From Halalkalibacter oceani (GTDB taxonomy: Bacteria > Bacillota > Bacilli > Bacillales > Bacillaceae_D): a stretch of 55,277 nucleotides of DNA. Positions 51,752 through 55,277 of the stretch are shown here, one piece after another. The stretch is from the NCBI RefSeq assembly GCF_023715605.1, contig NZ_JAMBOL010000018.1, forward strand, positions 1 to 55,277, read 5' to 3'. The translations under genes and the position numbers were made by a program. The number at the start of each line of letters is the position of its first letter. Position 1 is the stretch's first letter. A model generated the notes under the pieces. That model worked only from the letters and a program-made list of their open reading frames with translations. It had not been told where the DNA came from and searched no databases.

Positions 51752-51980
51752 TACCTGGAGAGAGAAGGGAATTTCTGTCGTTTTCTGAAATCCAGCTGTT
51801 ATAGCAAGCTGTTCAACGTAAACAGGAGGCAAGAGAAAAGGCTGATTAACAGGAAATTCAGCTTTTTTGTACATAAAGGGTATAGCAGTAAGAAAAAAAT
51901 GGGAATTCTATAGGAAAATAAATGAAGGAGTCAGTCTGATGAATAGTGATCAAATTGAAATGTTTGAATAGGTTCGTTCC

Positions 51981-52505
51981 ATGCAAATCGAGTTAACGAA
52001 AGCCTATAAGGAATACTGGAAGCTGCATTCCGGCTTTGATGCGTGGCAATTCTGGTTTAATCTCGCACTCCTCATTATTCCGTTAATCGTCCTCTATTTT
52101 AAGATTGATAAAAAGCGTGCTTTTTTGCTCGGGTTTTATGGTTTTAACATTCATGTCTGGATCACCTATATTGATTCGATCGGGATAAGGCACGGCTTCT
52201 GGGGCTATCCCCATCAGATTCTGGTCGAAGTATCAAGCAATCTTGGCCTGGATGCCTCACTTGTTCCAGTATCTTTCATGCTGATGTATCAATGGACATT
52301 AAAGCACAACAAAAATTACTATTTGTACGCCATCCTATTAGCCGCGGTGTTCTCTTTTATTTGCAAGCCGATCTTTATTGCCATCGGCCTGCTGCGCCTA
52401 TATGAGGGAACGTTATTCTACATGTTCTTCTTGTATATCGTCGTGCTTCTCTTTTCAAAGTTCATTACGAATGTGTTTATTATGCTGCGTAAGAAGGCGG
52501 AGTAA
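51981..52505 (+). CDS. CBO0543-type membrane protein, early stop upstream
   Basis: The protein is 174 residues from this ATG. It has five or so TM helices: FWFNLALLIIPLIVLYFKID, FLLGFYGFNIHVWITYIDSI, LVPVSFMLMYQWTLKHNKNY and two more. IRHGFWGYPHQILVE is characteristic of the CBO0543 group; the role is unknown. The same frame extends upstream to ATG 51939, which has a good GAAGGAG site and encodes MNSDQIEMFE, but TAG at 51969-51971 interrupts it. The present start lacks a good ribosome site, so the product depends on re-initiation or read-through. Confidence 0.7.
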   Translation: MQIELTKAYKEYWKLHSGFDAWQFWFNLALLIIPLIVLYFKIDKKRAFLLGFYGFNIHVWITYIDSIGIRHGFWGYPHQILVEVSSNLGLDASLVPVSFMLMYQWTLKHNKNYYLYAILLAAVFSFICKPIFIAIGLLRLYEGTLFYMFFLYIVVLLFSKFITNVFIMLRKKAE

Positions 52506-52550
52506 GTTATGACCACAGCCGAATATAGTAATGCTGAACTGTGGGGCTTT

Positions 52551-52576
52551 AGCCAGGAAGGAGCTATCCTGGCTTT
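52551..52576. terminator. Terminator-like hairpin
   Basis: agccagga/tcctggct around an 8-nt loop lies between convergent genes. The T run is weak. Confidence 0.5.
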
Positions 52577-52614
52577 GTATACTAGTCGCAGATAATTCAG
52601 AAGCAAAAGGAGCA

Positions 52615-53841
52615 TTAAAGGGGGAGAGCAGCTTTTATCCCGTTCGTACTGCTTGTATCATTAATTAATTTAAGAGCAGGGGAAAGGGCTGTTTGTAAAG
52701 CGATCGTCCCCGCGCCGGTTAGCGTGAAAGGAATATTTTGTTGATGTTTCGGTAATTCGATTTTGGCGTAAGCTCTATCGTTTAAATCAATTGTATTTTC
52801 ATACGATTTCTGAACCCAGTCTAATTGGGGCAGCTCATCATTCGTGCAGGTTCCCGCTAACACAATTCTGGAAGGATCATGTATTAATGATAGATGGGCT
52901 AAAAATTCACCTAAACGACGGGCTCGCTCCCGAAGTAATTGTGTTAAAGCTGGCTCGACCGTACTATGGGCGATCAGCTCATGAATATTATTAAAGGTAA
53001 CGGGCAAATGTAAGCCTTTTGCTCTAGAAAGTATAGCCCGATCTGTAAGCAAGCTTGTCAGACAGCCTCTTTTTCCACACTCACAAAGCGGTCCTTGAGG
53101 ATCCCATGGGATGTGCTCTAAAATACCAGCTTGCCCCTGTTTTCCGCGAATCACTGTATTATTGACGACAATCGCCATCCCGATCGTTGTCCCTACATTG
53201 ATAAAGAGTAAGGCATGATCTTGCGGGAGCGGCTGGGCTTTATAGGCTGTAACCGCCATTGAATGCACATTTGTATCGATAACCGTTTTAATTTGCAGCT
53301 GATTTTCGAAAATAGAGACAATTGGGACGTTCTCCCATCCAAGCACATTTTGATCAAGGATTGTTCCTTTCTCAATATCAACTTTTCCGTATAAAGTAAT
53401 GCCGATACATAAAACCGTTTTGTCGCCTGTGTTAAGCTTTTTGATATGTTCCACTATAAGCTCTAGCACTGCTTCTGCGGACTCCGGCCTGTCAAGCCGA
53501 ATAAAGTCGCTTATCTCTCCAAGTAAATTCATTAAGCCAATATCAATCCAGAAGTTCCCTATATGCACACAGGCAACAAAATAAGTACGGTCATTTAATG
53601 ACAAAGGAATAGGTCTTCTTCCAGACGAAATAGAAATCGAGTCATTTTTTTTCTCAACGACCAGTTGAGCACCGATGCATTCATTAATAATTCTCGTTAC
53701 ACTTGCTCCTGTCAATCCGATATGTTCCGAAATTTGATTCCTGGCCATAGGTTCTTTTGTAGAGAGCAGGTTAAGAATATTACTGCGGTTAATGGCTCTT
53801 AAAGAGTCCGCTTCTTTCTTTTCTGAATAGAGTTTCGTCAT
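52615..53841 (-). CDS. ROK-family transcriptional repressor
   Basis: The protein is 408 residues. The N-terminal winged HTH is LRAINRSNILNLLSTKEPMA, then RNQISEHIGLTGASVTRIIN. The ROK domain follows, with ALLFINVGTTIGMAIVV (phosphate loop region), the zinc site GPLCECGKRGCLTS with three Cys and a preceding EHIP, and a late FTLTGAGTIAL. The usual GHxx zinc His is in ILEHIPW. This is the NagC/XylR-type repressor group, which releases DNA when a sugar or derivative binds. It is divergent from an enolase-superfamily gene, and two long inverted repeats fill the space between them, so it probably represses both directions. GGGAGG precedes its ATG. Confidence 0.87.
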   Translation of the reverse strand: MTKLYSEKKEADSLRAINRSNILNLLSTKEPMARNQISEHIGLTGASVTRIINECIGAQLVVEKKNDSISISSGRRPIPLSLNDRTYFVACVHIGNFWIDIGLMNLLGEISDFIRLDRPESAEAVLELIVEHIKKLNTGDKTVLCIGITLYGKVDIEKGTILDQNVLGWENVPIVSIFENQLQIKTVIDTNVHSMAVTAYKAQPLPQDHALLFINVGTTIGMAIVVNNTVIRGKQGQAGILEHIPWDPQGPLCECGKRGCLTSLLTDRAILSRAKGLHLPVTFNNIHELIAHSTVEPALTQLLRERARRLGEFLAHLSLIHDPSRIVLAGTCTNDELPQLDWVQKSYENTIDLNDRAYAKIELPKHQQNIPFTLTGAGTIALQTALSPALKLINDTSSTNGIKAALPL

Positions 53842-53878
53842 AAGGGCCTCCCTAGCTAATCTGTCTATAAAATTTTAT

Positions 53879-53915
53879 CATAATTAATTGCACAATGTAA
53901 TTAATTATGATACAT
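53879..53915. promoter_or_regulatory. Operator 1 of the ROK/dehydratase pair
   Basis: TATCATAATTAATT and its exact complement flank a 9-nt centre (gcacaatgt). It lies 38 nt from the ROK start in the divergent spacer. Confidence 0.65.
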
Positions 53916-53957
53916 TAAGAATCAAGAAACGTCTGAAAATTATTAATTAAACATATA

Positions 53958-53980
53958 TAATTACTTTCTGTAAGTAATTA
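53958..53980. promoter_or_regulatory. Operator 2 of the ROK/dehydratase pair
   Basis: TAATTACTT and AAGTAATTA flank a 5-nt centre (tctgt), a perfect inverted repeat 15 nt before the dehydratase start, well placed to block transcription or loop with operator 1. Confidence 0.6.
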
Positions 53981-53995
53981 AGAAAGGGTAAGTAG

Positions 53996-55150
53996 ATGAA
54001 AATAGAAGAAGTGAAGGTCTATTATGTGAAGGCGTCTAACGATTCATGGGTTTGGCTGAGAATGACGACGGATGAAGGTTTTGAGGGGTGGGGTGAAATT
54101 ACAGGAAGCAGTAATGACGAAGCAACAGCCCAAATAGTCGAGAAAATAGCAAAAGAAATTTATGGGCAGAACCCTCTTCATGTTCTGAGTCATCTTTCCA
54201 CTTATATAAAAGCCTCCTATCCGTTTAATGGAGTAAATCGCTATTTCTCGACCGCCTGGAGCGGGATTGATCAATGCTTATGGGACATTAAAGCCCAGTC
54301 GTTTGGCCTGCCGTTAAACTGGCTGCTTGGAGGATACGGTAAAAATGAAATCGCTTTATATGCGAATTTAAACAGAGGGCTTCTCCATGATCGTTCCCCG
54401 GACGCTTTATTGGAAAATGGAAAGCAGGCGATAGAGAATGGGTTTTCTATTATTAAATGCACACCGTTCGATGAGGTAACACCGGCAGCATCAGTTCAGA
54501 GCATGGAGAAGGGGATTAAAAGACTTGAGAAGCTGGCATCCCAGGTGCCGCTGAGTAAGGTTGCCATTGATTGCCACCATCGATTTCACAGAGTTCATTT
54601 AAATCATTTGACGAAAGAGCTTGAGCAACTCGGGATGCCTTATTGGATTGAAGATCCTGTCCCAGTAGCTCAATTAGAAACACAGCAGATGATAGCACAA
54701 AGCTTTCCGGCAATCCGTTGGGCAGGCGGTGAAACTTCCTACACCATAAGTGAAATCATTTCTTTGTTGCAGTCGCGCGCTTTTGACATCGTTATGCCTG
54801 ACGTCAAGCATTGCGGAGGTGTCAGTGCCTTGAAAACAATTATCCCGTTAATTGAAGCAAGTGGAGCCAAGGTGTCTTTGCATAATCCAAGTGGTCCAAT
54901 TGCAACAGCTTTTTCAGCTCATTTGTTGGCGCTTGCTGCAAGTCCTGAACCGTTAGAGTTTCCTTGGGGGGCTGCGATGGAGAGAAGAGAGGCGGTGTTA
55001 CCATTTGAAAATATTCAAAAAGGGAGCTATCAGCTTAATGAAAAGCCGGGAATCGGGATAAGGCCGAGTCAGGAATTCCTGGACGAATTCTCTCTGGTCT
55101 GGTCAAAAGGCTGCTGGATTCGTACAAATCAAACAATCGTGAAAGGATAG
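53996..55150 (+). CDS. Enolase-superfamily (mandelate racemase/MLE) enzyme
   Basis: The protein is 384 residues. A capping domain (IEEVKVYYVKASNDSWVWLR; GFEGWGEITGSSND) precedes a barrel whose metal ligands are Asp in VAIDCHHRFH, Glu in YWIEDPVPVA and Glu in WAGGETSYT. The conserved Asp in DIVMPDVKHCGGVSAL and His in VSLHNPSGPI would complete the acid/base set. It is related to, but clearly different from, the enzyme at 49.2 kb (Asp rather than Glu as first ligand). Dehydration of a sugar acid is likely; the substrate is unknown. GAAAGGGTAAG precedes ATG. It is divergent from a ROK repressor with two operator-like repeats between them. Confidence 0.83.
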   Translation: MKIEEVKVYYVKASNDSWVWLRMTTDEGFEGWGEITGSSNDEATAQIVEKIAKEIYGQNPLHVLSHLSTYIKASYPFNGVNRYFSTAWSGIDQCLWDIKAQSFGLPLNWLLGGYGKNEIALYANLNRGLLHDRSPDALLENGKQAIENGFSIIKCTPFDEVTPAASVQSMEKGIKRLEKLASQVPLSKVAIDCHHRFHRVHLNHLTKELEQLGMPYWIEDPVPVAQLETQQMIAQSFPAIRWAGGETSYTISEIISLLQSRAFDIVMPDVKHCGGVSALKTIIPLIEASGAKVSLHNPSGPIATAFSAHLLALAASPEPLEFPWGAAMERREAVLPFENIQKGSYQLNEKPGIGIRPSQEFLDEFSLVWSKGCWIRTNQTIVKG

Positions 55151-55277
55151 TAAGGAGCATTCCTGTAATGAAGAAATTTGAGGATTGAACAAAAAAGAGC
55201 CCTCTTGGTATTATACGAGGTGTCCAAAGCTTCGAAGCAAAAATGGACCCTTAAATTAGTAACCAAGGAGGACTCGT
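55151..55277. other. End of window, upstream of a further gene
   Basis: No open frame can be supported. AAGGAGG at 55265-55271, six bases from the end, is a likely ribosome site, so a new gene probably starts at or just beyond the edge. Confidence 0.4.

Noticed and set aside
51660-51980. T-box or TRAP-type leader before trpB
   Set aside because: The leader after the predicted start is only about 55 nt and shows no specifier stem or NAG-repeat array.
55151-55277. Left end of an insertion sequence at the right edge
   Set aside because: Some IS-like feel (tggaccc, AAGGAGG near the edge) but no inverted repeat partner can be seen within the window.
1-55277. CRISPR arrays, rRNA and tRNA genes, prophage
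   Set aside because: No spaced direct-repeat arrays, no rRNA-like stretches, no cloverleaf with TTCGA-type arm and CCA-like end, and no structural phage genes were seen.

Overview
The window looks like chromosomal DNA of a spore-forming, monoderm Bacillaceae species. The evidence is a cwlJ-gerQ spore-germination pair, a ComK homologue, S-layer-homology (SLH) proteins, an LPXTG adhesin with its sortase, an LXG toxin, AAGGAGG-type ribosome sites and frequent TTG/GTG starts. Exported proteins are strongly rich in Asp and Glu, which would suit a haloalkaliphile; that is an inference from composition only. I found no rRNA, tRNA, CRISPR array or intact insertion sequence.

Layout. 1-8.8 kb is a patchwork of decayed and accessory genes: a frameshifted DUF1643 remnant, a lipoprotein, a TolC-like exported protein, a broken HTH gene, an ISL3-type transposase scar, a HIRAN-domain protein, two Rpn/PD-(D/E)XK nuclease-like genes, an M23 lipoprotein and a broken retropepsin-like gene with its partner. 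9.0-12.2 kb is a tetR-hlyD-ABC2 permease operon with no ATPase gene. 12.4-16 kb holds a third Rpn-like gene, an acetamidase/formamidase and an AraC/GyrI-type regulator. 16.3-20.5 kb is a two-gene operon of exported FecR-domain and NHL/stalk-domain proteins. 20.9-24.1 kb holds cwlJ-gerQ, a structured intergenic repeat, an ATPase and a DUF3231 gene with a previously unlisted 51-residue membrane peptide upstream. 24.2-28.9 kb holds an SLH protein behind three Fur-box-like sites and then a large S-layer-type protein.

29.3-32.7 kb is the most coherent novel-looking unit: a twin-arginine-exported L-amino-acid/amine oxidase, an exported RidA-family imine deaminase, TatA and TatC in one direction. 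This reads as a self-contained export and chemistry module. 33.6-34.7 kb has comK convergent with a small sigma factor. 35.0-38.7 kb has two proteins with the same N-terminal SLH module fused to different amide hydrolases, a type II asparaginase and an amidase-signature enzyme. Together with the oxidase/RidA unit and the acetamidase, the region suggests release of ammonia from organic nitrogen at the cell surface.

38.9-46.0 kb holds a SARP-like response regulator divergent from a 1687-residue LPXTG adhesin and a class D sortase. 46.1-48.2 kb is an LXG toxin with a putative immunity gene. 48.4-55.2 kb has two sugar-acid dehydratase-type enolase-superfamily genes, each next to its own regulator (GntR/FadR and ROK) and each preceded by a clear palindromic operator candidate. 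A standalone trpB and a CBO0543-type membrane gene with an early in-frame stop lie between them. A family of mosaic palindromic repeats is scattered through the intergenic spaces.
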